Shown here one piece after another: positions 36,801 to 45,413 of a stretch of DNA of 64,000 nt. The stretch's first letter is position 1. Each line of letters starts with the position of its first letter. The stretch lies in NCBI RefSeq assembly GCF_003367245.1, contig NZ_QRGR01000017.1, positions 28,222 to 92,221 on the forward strand, given 5' to 3'. This DNA comes from Pontibacter diazotrophicus. Lineage in GTDB: Bacteria; Bacteroidota; Bacteroidia; Cytophagales; Hymenobacteraceae. The position numbers and the translations under genes are program-made. The notes beneath the pieces were generated by a model, which worked only from the letters and a program-made list of their open reading frames with translations, did no database searches and had not been told where the DNA came from.

Positions 36801-37113
36801 GCAGAACCGGTGTTATATTAATGGTTATCACCAGGAGTAGAAGGATTGTCTCCTCAGGCAAAGGCTGTTTCATTCTGCAAAGTCCTCACTCGTGTCATTA
36901 TGCCTTGGGCTATGGCGCTGTTATGTCAAAGACTCCATATTCACCTTAAGTTCCAGGTCTGGAGATTCGCACCATATCATAAAGTGAAACAGTCCCTTCC
37001 GCAAATTCCTCCCGGCTAAACCGAAATATTTTATAACTAAGTCTTCCTTTTCAGCAGCAATTCAGCAGTGTTAGATTCTGTCTGAGGCAGATAGTGTTTC
37101 GGTGTGTGCTAAT
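36801..37113. other. Non-coding gap before the SulP gene
   Basis: No credible frame, repeat or RNA seen. It should hold the SulP promoter, but no clear consensus pair was found. Confidence 0.45.
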
Positions 37114-37153
37114 AAAAAGCATGGCTCTATGTCAAAATAGAGCAGCTTTTTTT
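37114..37153 (+). terminator. Terminator-like hairpin 36 bases before the SulP start
   Basis: AAAAAGC-ATG-GCTCTAT pairs with ATAGAGC-A-GCTTTTTT around a 5-nt loop, ending in a T run. It points in the direction of the SulP gene and is about 385 bases from the gene upstream, so it may be a leader attenuator or the end of an unseen transcript. Confidence 0.7.
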
Positions 37154-37189
37154 ATCTTTAGATGAGAAAGTAAATTAAATCCCGAAATT

Positions 37190-39445
37190 TTGAATAAAAA
37201 GAGACCAATCAATAAAGTTTTTGACAAGCGAAATGTTGCCAATATAAGAAGAACAATATTTAGCAGACCAGGGAAAGATATTCCTGCAGGCATTGTGGTC
37301 TTTCTGGTGGCACTCCCTCTGTGTCTGGGCATTGCATTAGCCTGTGGTGCGCCCCTGATATCTGGCCTGATATCAGGAATTATAGGTGGTATTGTAGTAG
37401 GGTGTATTAGCCAATCTGATGTAAGCGTTAGTGGGCCTGCTGCTAGTTTATCCGCTGTCGTATTAGTAGCTATTCAACAGTTGGGCAGTTTTGAAGTGTT
37501 TCTGTTGGCCCTGCTGATTGGAGGTGTGCTTCAACTACTGCTCGGAATCCTAAAGGCCGGATTGATTGCGGATTATATGCCGACCAGCATCATCAAAGGT
37601 TTATTGGCTGCCATAGGATTGATTCTTATTATATCACAAATACCATATGCCCTGGGAATCAAACAGGATGGTCTGTATTTAGACTATGCCCCGAATTATT
37701 TTATGGAGTTGCCCGAAATGCTTTTGTCACTTCTTGGGTCGCTGTCGCCTGGCGCTATCATTTTATCTGTTATTTCTTTACTGCTACTTATATTCTGGGA
37801 AAAGACATTTCTCAGTAAAATCAAAAACCTGCCTTCTTTTCTGGTGGTGGTTATTTTAGGAGTAATAGTGAACCAACTCTTTAAATTTTTTATACCTTCT
37901 TTTTACCTGGAAGGTATCCACCTGGTTAATATTCCCAAAATTGAGAGCTTGTCTTCTTTCCTTACCTTTCCTGATTTTACTGCTATAGCAAATATTCAGG
38001 TATGGACGTATGGTTTAACCATCGCATTGATTGCTTCAATTGCTTCACTGCTGGCCATTGAAGCAGCAGATAATTTGGATCCACACAAGAGAAGGAGCCC
38101 TCCTAACCGGGAACTGGTGGCTCAGGGAATTGGCAATATACTGGCAGGACTAATTGGCGGTATTCCCATCACCTCTGTTATTGTAAGGAGCTCTGTCAAT
38201 ATCCAGGCGGGTGCAGAAACTAAATTCTCCACGATCACGCATGGCATTTTATTGCTGCTTAGTGTGCTGTTCCTCAGTTCGATCATTAATTTGATTCCCC
38301 TGGCATCACTGGCTGTTCTCCTCCTGGTGGTGGGCTACAAGCTTGCTTCCATTTCCATTTTCAGGAGCATGTATCTGAAGGGGTGGGACCAGTTTATTCC
38401 ATTTGTTGTCACTACCATCGGTATCCTGCTGACAGATGTGTTGCTGGGAGTGCTGATAGGAACGGCTTCCAGCCTGTTTTTTCTGCTTAGGGGTAATTTC
38501 TATAATCCCTTTTATATGGAAAGCACAAAGTCGCAGAAGGGGAAAACCACCCGGCTTGAGCTATCCAATGAAGTGTCTTTTCTGAATAAACCCGCCATAA
38601 AGAGAACCTTATGGAACCTGCCTAAACACTCGGAGATAATCATTGATGCTACTTTTACCACTTATGTGGAGCCTGATGTAGTAGAGATCCTGCATGACTT
38701 CCAGGATACCTTTGCCCGGGAAAACAACATCAATGTTAAAATAACGGGGCTAAAGGAAAAGTACAATCCTAAAAGTCAGGTCCCCCTGGTTAACAGCCAG
38801 CCCAAGTTCATAAAAGACCCATCCACTCCGAAGGAGATATTGGAGTACCTGGTAGATGGGAACCAGCGTTACGTTGATGGCAACCTTGTTTCAAGGAGGT
38901 TAAGGAATAAAGAGCTGATGGACTTCATCAAAGGCGCTCCATTGGCTGCAATCCTTAATTGCATAGATATGCGTGAACCACTCAACATGCTGCTGAATAC
39001 CGGAATAGGGGACTTGATACCTTTGCGGGCAGCAGGTAATCTGGTGGGGGAACATCTTATACACAGCCTTGAAATTGCCTGCCGGAAACAGGGCGCCAGG
39101 TTGATTTTATTAATGGGAAACTCTGGAAACTCCTTCATCAAAGAAGCCCTTGAGAATTATCTACAAGGGAATGACTCCTACCTAAAACCTTTACTGGAAC
39201 CTGCCCTTTCCTCCGGCACATTCAGCCAGGAAAGATTAAAAAATGAAGATTTAGATGATTTGGTAAATGAAATTACCTTATGGAATCTGGAAGAATCTAA
39301 AACAAGAATCTTAAGGCAAAATCCATACATCAGCGATCAGGTGAGCCAGGGCAAGCTAGGCCTTTGTTCCGCTTTTTTCGATCGCAGGACCGGTAAAGTC
39401 GAGTTTTCTTCTTTAGTTAATTTGGCCACAAAAGAGGTTCTTTAA
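37190..39445 (+). CDS. SulP anion transporter fused to a degenerate beta-carbonic-anhydrase domain
   Basis: 751 residues. The SulP transport core runs from about 22 to 440 (DIPAGIVVFLVALPLCLGIAL is the usual start); a STAS-like domain follows at about 455-530, and a beta-CA-like domain at about 545-751. SulP proteins carry bicarbonate, sulfate or similar anions across the inner membrane. In the CA part C591, D593 and R595 (NCIDMR) are kept, but the H-x2-C zinc pair is replaced by N644 and N647 (MGNSGNSF). Two of three protein zinc ligands are thus lost and CO2 hydration is unlikely. The start is a TTG; no in-frame ATG lies before the first helix, so the true N-terminus is uncertain. Confidence 0.88.
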   Translation: MNKKRPINKVFDKRNVANIRRTIFSRPGKDIPAGIVVFLVALPLCLGIALACGAPLISGLISGIIGGIVVGCISQSDVSVSGPAASLSAVVLVAIQQLGSFEVFLLALLIGGVLQLLLGILKAGLIADYMPTSIIKGLLAAIGLILIISQIPYALGIKQDGLYLDYAPNYFMELPEMLLSLLGSLSPGAIILSVISLLLLIFWEKTFLSKIKNLPSFLVVVILGVIVNQLFKFFIPSFYLEGIHLVNIPKIESLSSFLTFPDFTAIANIQVWTYGLTIALIASIASLLAIEAADNLDPHKRRSPPNRELVAQGIGNILAGLIGGIPITSVIVRSSVNIQAGAETKFSTITHGILLLLSVLFLSSIINLIPLASLAVLLLVVGYKLASISIFRSMYLKGWDQFIPFVVTTIGILLTDVLLGVLIGTASSLFFLLRGNFYNPFYMESTKSQKGKTTRLELSNEVSFLNKPAIKRTLWNLPKHSEIIIDATFTTYVEPDVVEILHDFQDTFARENNINVKITGLKEKYNPKSQVPLVNSQPKFIKDPSTPKEILEYLVDGNQRYVDGNLVSRRLRNKELMDFIKGAPLAAILNCIDMREPLNMLLNTGIGDLIPLRAAGNLVGEHLIHSLEIACRKQGARLILLMGNSGNSFIKEALENYLQGNDSYLKPLLEPALSSGTFSQERLKNEDLDDLVNEITLWNLEESKTRILRQNPYISDQVSQGKLGLCSAFFDRRTGKVEFSSLVNLATKEVL

Positions 39446-39713
39446 TTCGTTACTTCTGTAGTGCGATATGCATGAAGCTGGCAGGCGCCGATTTTCAGGG
39501 TTTATATTTAATCAGGGGAGTCGATATTTCTAGCGCTGTGAGAAATAACGACTTTTATAAGCTTCATGTATGTTTCTTTAAGGTAACAGCAATAGGTTAT
39601 AGTAAGGTTTGTGTTTCGTATTTCTGTGGGTGAGTCTGAATTAAGAACCAGAACATCAGTAGTTAACCTGCGTTATCAAACAAAGGACTATTCAGAAAAC
39701 GTAAACTTTAACT

Positions 39714-40889
39714 ATGAAAACTTCAGCAAAGAAATTACATATGCTTGCAATGCGTAGTACGATAGGAATTCTGACAGCTATACTGGTTTTGGCCGGACAG
39801 GCTTGCTCGCAGGAGTCAGATGCACAAGCCGGAGAACCTGTTGCTACGGAAGATGAAACTGGCGAAATGCAGGTTGAAACGCTGACTGAAAATCTGACAC
39901 ATCCCTGGGGAATGGCTTTTCTTCCGGACAACAGGCTGCTGGTAACCGAGCGGCCCGGAAGACTAAGAATACTGGATACCAACAACCAACTTTCTGAACC
40001 GCTAACAGGCACTCCGGAAGTATTTGCAGAGGGGCAAGGGGGCTTGCTGGATGTGGTGCTGGACCCGAACTTCCAGGAAAATAACTTGGTATACCTTTCC
40101 TTTTCCGAACCAGGAGGGAACAATACAGCCTCCACAGCATTGGGCCGGGGAAGGCTGGAGGGAAATGCGATACAAGACTTCACGGTTATTTTCCGGCAGG
40201 AGCCTAAAGTAGATGGCCCTAACCACTTCGGCGGACGCATCGTGTTCACGCCGGATGGCCACCTATTTCTTGCCATGGGCGAAAGGTTTAAATTTGACCC
40301 GGCCCAAGACCCCTCCAATCACATGGGCACCATTGTTCGCATCAACCCCGACGGATCTGTGCCAAGCGATAATCCTTTTGTAGGACAGGCGAATGCGGAA
40401 GACGAGATATGGTCGTATGGCCATCGTAACATTGAAGCTGCAGCAATTGAACCGAATACTAACAGGCTTTGGGTGGCAGAAATGGGACCCCAGGGAGGAG
40501 ATGAGTTAAACCAGCCAGAGGCAGGACGTAATTACGGCTGGCCAGAAGTGAGCTGGGGGGAAAACTACGATGGCACTGATATACCTGATCCGACGACCAC
40601 TACTGAGTTTGCCAATGCCGCACTTCATTGGACACCAGTTATCTCTCCATCAGGTATGATATTCTATACTGGTTCCATGTTTAATGAATGGCAGGGAACG
40701 GCCCTTATTGGAGGACTAACCAGCCAGGGAATTGTGCGGGTGCAGATTAATGGAAACCAGGCAGAGGAAGTGGAGCGCGTTCCGTTGGATGCACGCATAC
40801 GCGATGTAGAGCAGGCTCCCGATGGCTCTGTTTATGTGCTAACAGACCAGGATAACGGCAAGGTTTTGCGTTTACACTTGCAGAATTAA
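39714..40889 (+). CDS. PQQ-dependent sugar dehydrogenase-like lipoprotein (GSDH/Yli-type propeller)
   Basis: 391 residues. A lipoprotein signal ends at C31 (LAGQAC). The mature part is a six-bladed propeller of the glucose/sorbosone dehydrogenase family: LTHPWGMAFLPDNRLLVTERPGR, the His in PNHFGGRIVFTPDG, IWSYGHRNIEAAA and EMGPQGGDELNQPEAGRNYGW are the usual landmarks. The family oxidises aldose sugars with PQQ as cofactor and works in the periplasm or on the outer membrane. The physiological sugar is unknown. A perfect hairpin follows at 41032-41061. Confidence 0.9.
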   Translation: MKTSAKKLHMLAMRSTIGILTAILVLAGQACSQESDAQAGEPVATEDETGEMQVETLTENLTHPWGMAFLPDNRLLVTERPGRLRILDTNNQLSEPLTGTPEVFAEGQGGLLDVVLDPNFQENNLVYLSFSEPGGNNTASTALGRGRLEGNAIQDFTVIFRQEPKVDGPNHFGGRIVFTPDGHLFLAMGERFKFDPAQDPSNHMGTIVRINPDGSVPSDNPFVGQANAEDEIWSYGHRNIEAAAIEPNTNRLWVAEMGPQGGDELNQPEAGRNYGWPEVSWGENYDGTDIPDPTTTTEFANAALHWTPVISPSGMIFYTGSMFNEWQGTALIGGLTSQGIVRVQINGNQAEEVERVPLDARIRDVEQAPDGSVYVLTDQDNGKVLRLHLQN

Positions 40890-41031
40890 CTTGAAGGTAA
40901 CCATTCTGGATAGGAGGCATATCTTTTGCTTCATATAAACATAGTCTAAGTTACCTGCGTTGTCATTTCTCTCTGAGTTCGGGTTGATATTCAAGCTGGA
41001 CAGAGGCATTGCGCCGCAAGAGGAGCATAAA

Positions 41032-41061
41032 AGAGCCTCTCAAAAGTGTTTGAGAGGCTCT
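41032..41061. terminator. Perfect 13-bp bidirectional terminator
   Basis: AGAGCCTCTCAAA / TTTGAGAGGCTCT with a 4-nt loop lies between two convergent genes, 142 bases from one stop and 30 from the other. Confidence 0.85.
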
Positions 41062-41091
41062 AATGTGAAGGAAACTCTTTTACAGGAAAGC

Positions 41092-41832
41092 TTATATATC
41101 CAGCGCTCTCTTCTTTAGTAGGGTATACTCATCGTCTGTAATAGAACCTCTTTTACGTAGTTGTTCCATTCTTTCGATGGTAGCAATGGAGTCCTCCACT
41201 GTTTTAGAAGTACCGTCCTCACTATAAACATTTGTTTCAGTTGCTACATGCCTGGTATCATCTACATTGTCAGCGCGATCTTCCTGCCAGCTGGAGGAGT
41301 AGAATCGGTTCTCGTTGTAGTTGTCGTCGTTGTAGAAGTCATCTGATATGCGCCGGCTGGTGACCGGTTGCTGTATTGCCGCCTCTTCAAACTCGCTCCT
41401 TCTATTGGTGTTGGTATCTGGCAGCGTATCATGCTGGGACTTTTGAAATGTATCCCGCACCGCATACTCATAATCTTCAGAAATAGAGTCACCACCATAT
41501 ACCGGGTAACTTGAAACAGAGCGCGTGTCGATGTAGGATACAAATATCTTTTTCCCTCTTTTATCAAGTGCCGCTGCTCCAATAGGTATCAGTAAATACT
41601 GATCGTCCTTTGTGTTAAAGAATTTGCGGTCGGCTACTACAGACAAATAGCGTACACGCAGGGTCTGCGGGTCGACAATCAAATCTTTTACTACTCCAAA
41701 CATGTCGCCATCTGCACCTGCCACTTTCCAGCCCAGCACGTCTGTGCTGTCTGAGGCCACTTGGTAATCCTTCAGACTGCTTAATGGCATCAAGCGATCT
41801 GTCATATCCTGACTTATATCGTTATTTCTCAT
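41092..41832 (-). CDS. PRC-barrel domain protein with C-terminal SHOCT motif
   Basis: 246 residues. Residues about 16-110 form a PRC-barrel: VLGWKVAGADGDMFGVVKDLIVD and RVRYLSVVAD are typical. The middle (about 115-205) is a polar Ser/Asp/Asn-rich linker. The last 30 residues, IERMEQLRKRGSITDDEYTLLKKRAL, form a SHOCT motif (here split by reading order into MEQLRKRGSITDDEY and LKKRAL). PRC barrels sit in RNA-processing or photosynthetic proteins and in stress proteins; function here is unknown. A small membrane protein gene is directly upstream on the same strand with a 39-base gap, so the two are probably co-transcribed. Confidence 0.85.
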   Translation of the reverse strand: MRNNDISQDMTDRLMPLSSLKDYQVASDSTDVLGWKVAGADGDMFGVVKDLIVDPQTLRVRYLSVVADRKFFNTKDDQYLLIPIGAAALDKRGKKIFVSYIDTRSVSSYPVYGGDSISEDYEYAVRDTFQKSQHDTLPDTNTNRRSEFEEAAIQQPVTSRRISDDFYNDDNYNENRFYSSSWQEDRADNVDDTRHVATETNVYSEDGTSKTVEDSIATIERMEQLRKRGSITDDEYTLLKKRALDI

Positions 41833-41871
41833 GGTTTTATTTTTTAAAGTTAGTAACAGGAGACAGGGAGG

Positions 41872-42063
41872 TTAAGCCACCTGGTAGTGCAACGTTTCCG
41901 GTAGCACCATACCGGTGCTTGGGTTTACCTCTATCGTCTCCACTTCGTTCCTATCGAAAGCAAACTCGTACACTGCCCAGGCTACTAAAGCCAATAGAAT
42001 AAGTACGAGTACCCATATCCACAGTGAATTGTTTTTCTTGCGTTCAATCCTTATTTCAGCCAT
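41872..42063 (-). CDS. Small single-pass membrane protein
   Basis: 63 residues: a basic N-terminus (MAEIRIERKKNN), one membrane helix at about 13-33 (WIWVLVLILLALVAWAVYEF) and a C-terminal segment of about 28 residues. Positive-inside rules put the N-terminus in the cytoplasm. No family recognised. It lies 39 bases ahead of the PRC-barrel gene on the same strand, which suggests a shared envelope-stress role; that is inference. Confidence 0.75.
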   Translation of the reverse strand: MAEIRIERKKNNSLWIWVLVLILLALVAWAVYEFAFDRNEVETIEVNPSTGMVLPETLHYQVA

Positions 42064-42536
42064 TCTTTTGTCGTTTGTTTTCCATAATTAATCCTATCAG
42101 AGTCAAAGCTCTTGCAAGTCCTTCTGAAACTTCAAATACCAGGTATAAGCTTTCTGTCTTTTTTACAGATTCAGGCAATTAAGTTTTACACAAGGGCAAA
42201 GTGTTATTCCAGTAAGGGAGCAACATAACAAGATTAATACGCTGATGAGCAAGATATGTTGATGGAGAGTTTTAATGATAAGTACAATTTAAGAAAGTAT
42301 CGCAAACAAAGGCTTTCAAGAATTGGACTGGGGTAGACCTGAAGGGGAGGGTTTTCTCAGAGGTTTTATTCAATGAAAATAAAATATAAAATCAAGCTTC
42401 AGGATCATGTTAGCGGTACGAGGCCAATAAAAGAGGTATAGGGGCCGTTAAATAACTTTCTCCTGCTGTTTCAGGTGTTACTACTTGCTGCAGGGTGATG
42501 AGTATTTTGTTGATCGTGCTTTATCAGTTATACAAA
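42064..42536. other. Non-coding region
   Basis: Divergent gap between the small membrane protein and the amidase. Apart from the promoter-like elements at 42537-42566 nothing was recognised. Confidence 0.5.
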
Positions 42537-42566
42537 TTTCCTGATTCTACTATACCTTTACTTTTG
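42537..42566 (+). promoter_or_regulatory. Putative amidase promoter
   Basis: TACTTTTG at 42559-42566 is a full match to the Bacteroidota -7 consensus TAnnTTTG; TTTC at 42537-42540, 18 bases upstream, is a poor -33. The leader to the ATG at 42652 would be about 80 bases. Confidence 0.45.
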
Positions 42567-42651
42567 ATCAGCGCTAACAGGCAATTTTCTGCTGCTAATA
42601 ACAAAGCACGTACACATACTTTAGCATCCGTATAACCAGACATATAAACAA

Positions 42652-44262
42652 ATGAATCTTACAAATTGGAGGCACCTTCCAAAAAGGGCTGCGTTTCTTT
42701 TGACCATTACTTCCTCCTTATTCTTTCAGGTCTCCTGCCAGACCTCTCCACCTGAAAATGAGGTTGTGAGCGCTGAGAGTTCCAGCATTGTGGAATATGA
42801 AATAGCCGAGCTACAGCAAGGGTATAAAGACGGCACCCTGACCGCCAGAGAAGTTGTGCAGGCTTACCTGAACAAAATTGAGGAGGTAGATGACAGTGGG
42901 CCGGAACTTGGTTCCATTATAGCAGTAAACCCGGATGCTATCCAGATTGCAGAGGCGCTTGATAAAGAGATGAAGGAGGGGAAAATCAGAGGTCCGCTGC
43001 ATGGTATACCCGTTGTGTTGAAAGACAATATTGACACGCACGATAAAATGCCTACTACTGCCGGTTCCAGGGCATTAGCGAATTCATACCCTTTGCAGGA
43101 CAGCTATGTTGCCAGGCAGTTAAGAGAGGCCGGAGCCATTATTATTGGTAAAGCCAATTTAAGTGAGTGGGCGAACTTCAGGGGCGAGATGTCTACCAGT
43201 GGCTGGAGTGGCCTGGGTGGGCAAACAAAGAACCCTTATGTTTTGAGCCGCAATCCTTGCGGGTCCAGTTCCGGATCAGCTGTAGCGGTGGCCGCTAACC
43301 TGGCGGTATTAGCTATAGGTACAGAAACGAACGGATCTATCGTTTGCCCGGCGCAAGCCAGCGGCGTAGTGGGTATCAAACCGACGGTTGGCCTTGTAAG
43401 CCGTTCAGGAGTTATCCCGATTTCCTCCACACAAGATACACCAGGGCCGATGGCCCGTACCGTGCGGGATGCGGCCATTGGCTTAGGAGCCATGGTGGGA
43501 GTGGATGCTGGAGATGAGAAAACAGCAGCCAGCCAGGGTAAATTTCACAAGGACTATACCCAGTTCTTAAAAGCAGATGGCTTGAAGGGCAAGCGTATCG
43601 GGTTTTATAAAGCGCCGCTGGGCGCTAACTATAAAGTGGACTCCCTGATGTTGAAGGCGGTGGATTTCCTGAAAAGCCAGGGAGCAGAGATTATAGAAAC
43701 CGATGAAATAGGAGGAAGAGGAGTTGGCGCCAATTCTTTTGAAATTATGTTGTTTGAGTACAAACACGGCTTAAATGAATACTTTGAGTCGCTTGGACCT
43801 GATGCTCCCATCAAGAGTGTGGAAGAGTTGATCGCTTTCAATAAAGCGGATTCGGTGGAGTTGCAGCATTTCAACCAGCGCTACCTGGAAATGGCGCAGG
43901 AAAAAGGAGATCTGAACACACAGGAATACAAAGAGGCTTTAGCCAACCTGATGAAAGGCAGTAGGGAAGAAGGCATCGACAAAGTAATGAACCAACACAA
44001 TTTGGATGCTATCGTAGCCCCAACGGGAGGCCCAGCCTGGAAAACGGACCTGGTGAACGGCGACAGTTTCCAGGTTGGAAGTTCCTCTCCTGCAGCCCAG
44101 GCCGGGTATCCCTCTATTACCGTTCCCATGGGTTTCGTAGGGGAGTTGCCGGTGGGTATCTCTTTTTTCGGAAGAGCCTGGAGCGAGCCAATTTTACTTG
44201 AAGTCGCTTATGGTTATGAGCAAGGAACAAAGCATCGTAAAGCCCCGAAGTTTCTGCCGTAG
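42652..44262 (+). CDS. Amidase signature family lipoprotein
   Basis: 536 residues. A lipoprotein signal ends at C29 (QVSC). The Ser-cisSer-Lys triad is clear: K124 (VVLKDNID), cis-Ser in NPCGSSSGSA (about S206) and nucleophile S229 (GTETNGSIVCPA). The family hydrolyses amides; exported members such as this are thought to act on outside or periplasmic amides, and the natural substrate is not known. Not GatA, given the lipobox and lack of gatBC. A palindrome and a strong terminator follow. Confidence 0.92.
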   Translation: MNLTNWRHLPKRAAFLLTITSSLFFQVSCQTSPPENEVVSAESSSIVEYEIAELQQGYKDGTLTAREVVQAYLNKIEEVDDSGPELGSIIAVNPDAIQIAEALDKEMKEGKIRGPLHGIPVVLKDNIDTHDKMPTTAGSRALANSYPLQDSYVARQLREAGAIIIGKANLSEWANFRGEMSTSGWSGLGGQTKNPYVLSRNPCGSSSGSAVAVAANLAVLAIGTETNGSIVCPAQASGVVGIKPTVGLVSRSGVIPISSTQDTPGPMARTVRDAAIGLGAMVGVDAGDEKTAASQGKFHKDYTQFLKADGLKGKRIGFYKAPLGANYKVDSLMLKAVDFLKSQGAEIIETDEIGGRGVGANSFEIMLFEYKHGLNEYFESLGPDAPIKSVEELIAFNKADSVELQHFNQRYLEMAQEKGDLNTQEYKEALANLMKGSREEGIDKVMNQHNLDAIVAPTGGPAWKTDLVNGDSFQVGSSSPAAQAGYPSITVPMGFVGELPVGISFFGRAWSEPILLEVAYGYEQGTKHRKAPKFLP

Positions 44263-44278
44263 TGCTCTGGTAAGCTTT

Positions 44279-44298
44279 AGCAGGGTTTAAACCCTGCT
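44279..44298. repeat. Perfect 20-bp palindrome
   Basis: AGCAGGGTTTAAACCCTGCT, 17 bases past the amidase stop; could be part of the terminator structure. Confidence 0.7.
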
Positions 44299-44308
44299 GC
44301 CTTCATGC

Positions 44309-44360
44309 AAAACTCCCCGTCGTTGTTGGTGTTGACCAACAGCGGTGGGGAGTTTTGTTA
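44309..44360 (+). terminator. Rho-independent terminator after the amidase gene
   Basis: AAAACTCCCC / GGGGAGTTTT outer stem with a second TGTTGGT / ACCAACA inner stem, ending in GTTTTGTT. Confidence 0.9.
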
Positions 44361-44505
44361 TCTGCCGCTAGTGCGATCTTGCAGTTCGTACTGCTGATTG
44401 TTAAAGAAGCTTAGCTACATCGTTGTGAAGTGACTTGGGCAATTGGCTTATGTTTTAAAGGTGTTTATAAGCAATTCATAGCCCACCACTACCTGTCTTT
44501 TGCCT

Positions 44506-45213
44506 TTATTGTTTTGGGCGGTAGGGCAGAATCCATTCGTCTCCTGGTCTCATCCGGCGAACTTTTCTTTCAGAATATATCTCTATTCCTTCTTCATTGA
44601 AGTCGCTGAGTTCACGGGCATGTGTTTCTTGGATATTGATGATTTCTTCAAACTTATACCAGACATACCTCTTTTCGCTGCCCAGGTAAGGTTGTTCCTG
44701 CGCTGGCAAAATCTTCAAGGCCTTTTTCTCTGCCTCTTCTTCATTCTTTGCTTTCAGCAAGACGATTCTTTCTTCATAGGTTTGTAACCCGCTGGTAATT
44801 CCCTCAATCAGAATGGCGTAGCGGGCTTTGACAGCGTAAAATGCATCCGGCTTCTCTTCCTTGCCTTCTTTCGATTCTACACGCGCTATACCCTCAATGT
44901 CCTTCACTATAATATTCAGCACGTACTCTTTCGCCTGTAGGTCGAACAAGTCTTTCAGTTTCATCTGAGCCTCTAAGACGCGAGGCTCTGTCCGTTTCCT
45001 TTCTAATTTGATATTCCGCAGTGAGAAGTCTTTTTTCAGCCTGGCGTATTGCTGCTGCAGAATGCGTCTGATGATGGCTTTTCTTTCATCCGGAGGTATC
45101 TCCATAAAATTGTCTGTGTTTACATATTTCAGAACAATCGTTATGGTAGCCGTTTTCTCACTTTGCCTGGCCTCCTTCGGATCTATTTTCCATTGACTTA
45201 GAAATTCGTCCAT
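44506..45213 (-). CDS. DUF4288-like domain protein, unknown function
   Basis: 235 residues, cytoplasmic, charged. Residues about 120-165 (FYAVKARYAILIEGITSG, EERIVLLKAKNEEEAEKKAL) resemble the DUF4288 domain, which has a Tyr-x2-Lys opening and an EE-x-IVL-x-KA motif followed by a helix. The N-terminal 110 residues are helical and not recognised. Function of DUF4288 is unknown. A downstream short repeat CAGGAAAAAATCCTG lies on the upstream side of the gene at 45256-45270. The gene stands alone between an amidase and an outer-membrane barrel gene. Confidence 0.7.
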   Translation of the reverse strand: MDEFLSQWKIDPKEARQSEKTATITIVLKYVNTDNFMEIPPDERKAIIRRILQQQYARLKKDFSLRNIKLERKRTEPRVLEAQMKLKDLFDLQAKEYVLNIIVKDIEGIARVESKEGKEEKPDAFYAVKARYAILIEGITSGLQTYEERIVLLKAKNEEEAEKKALKILPAQEQPYLGSEKRYVWYKFEEIINIQETHARELSDFNEEGIEIYSERKVRRMRPGDEWILPYRPKQ

Positions 45214-45413
45214 CTTTTTTCCCTCTCATTTTTTATGGCGTACAAAATCGTTTAACAGGAAAAAATCCTGCTATCTATACGCTGCAAAGCAGATGGCACC
45301 TGCTCCTGTAAGAAATTTCGTTCCTGAATATATTACAGCGCCCCGGCAGTATAGCACAGTAGCATTTTGAGTAGCCTATTTCAATGTTTACGTTCAGCAG
45401 CGCGGAACCAGCA

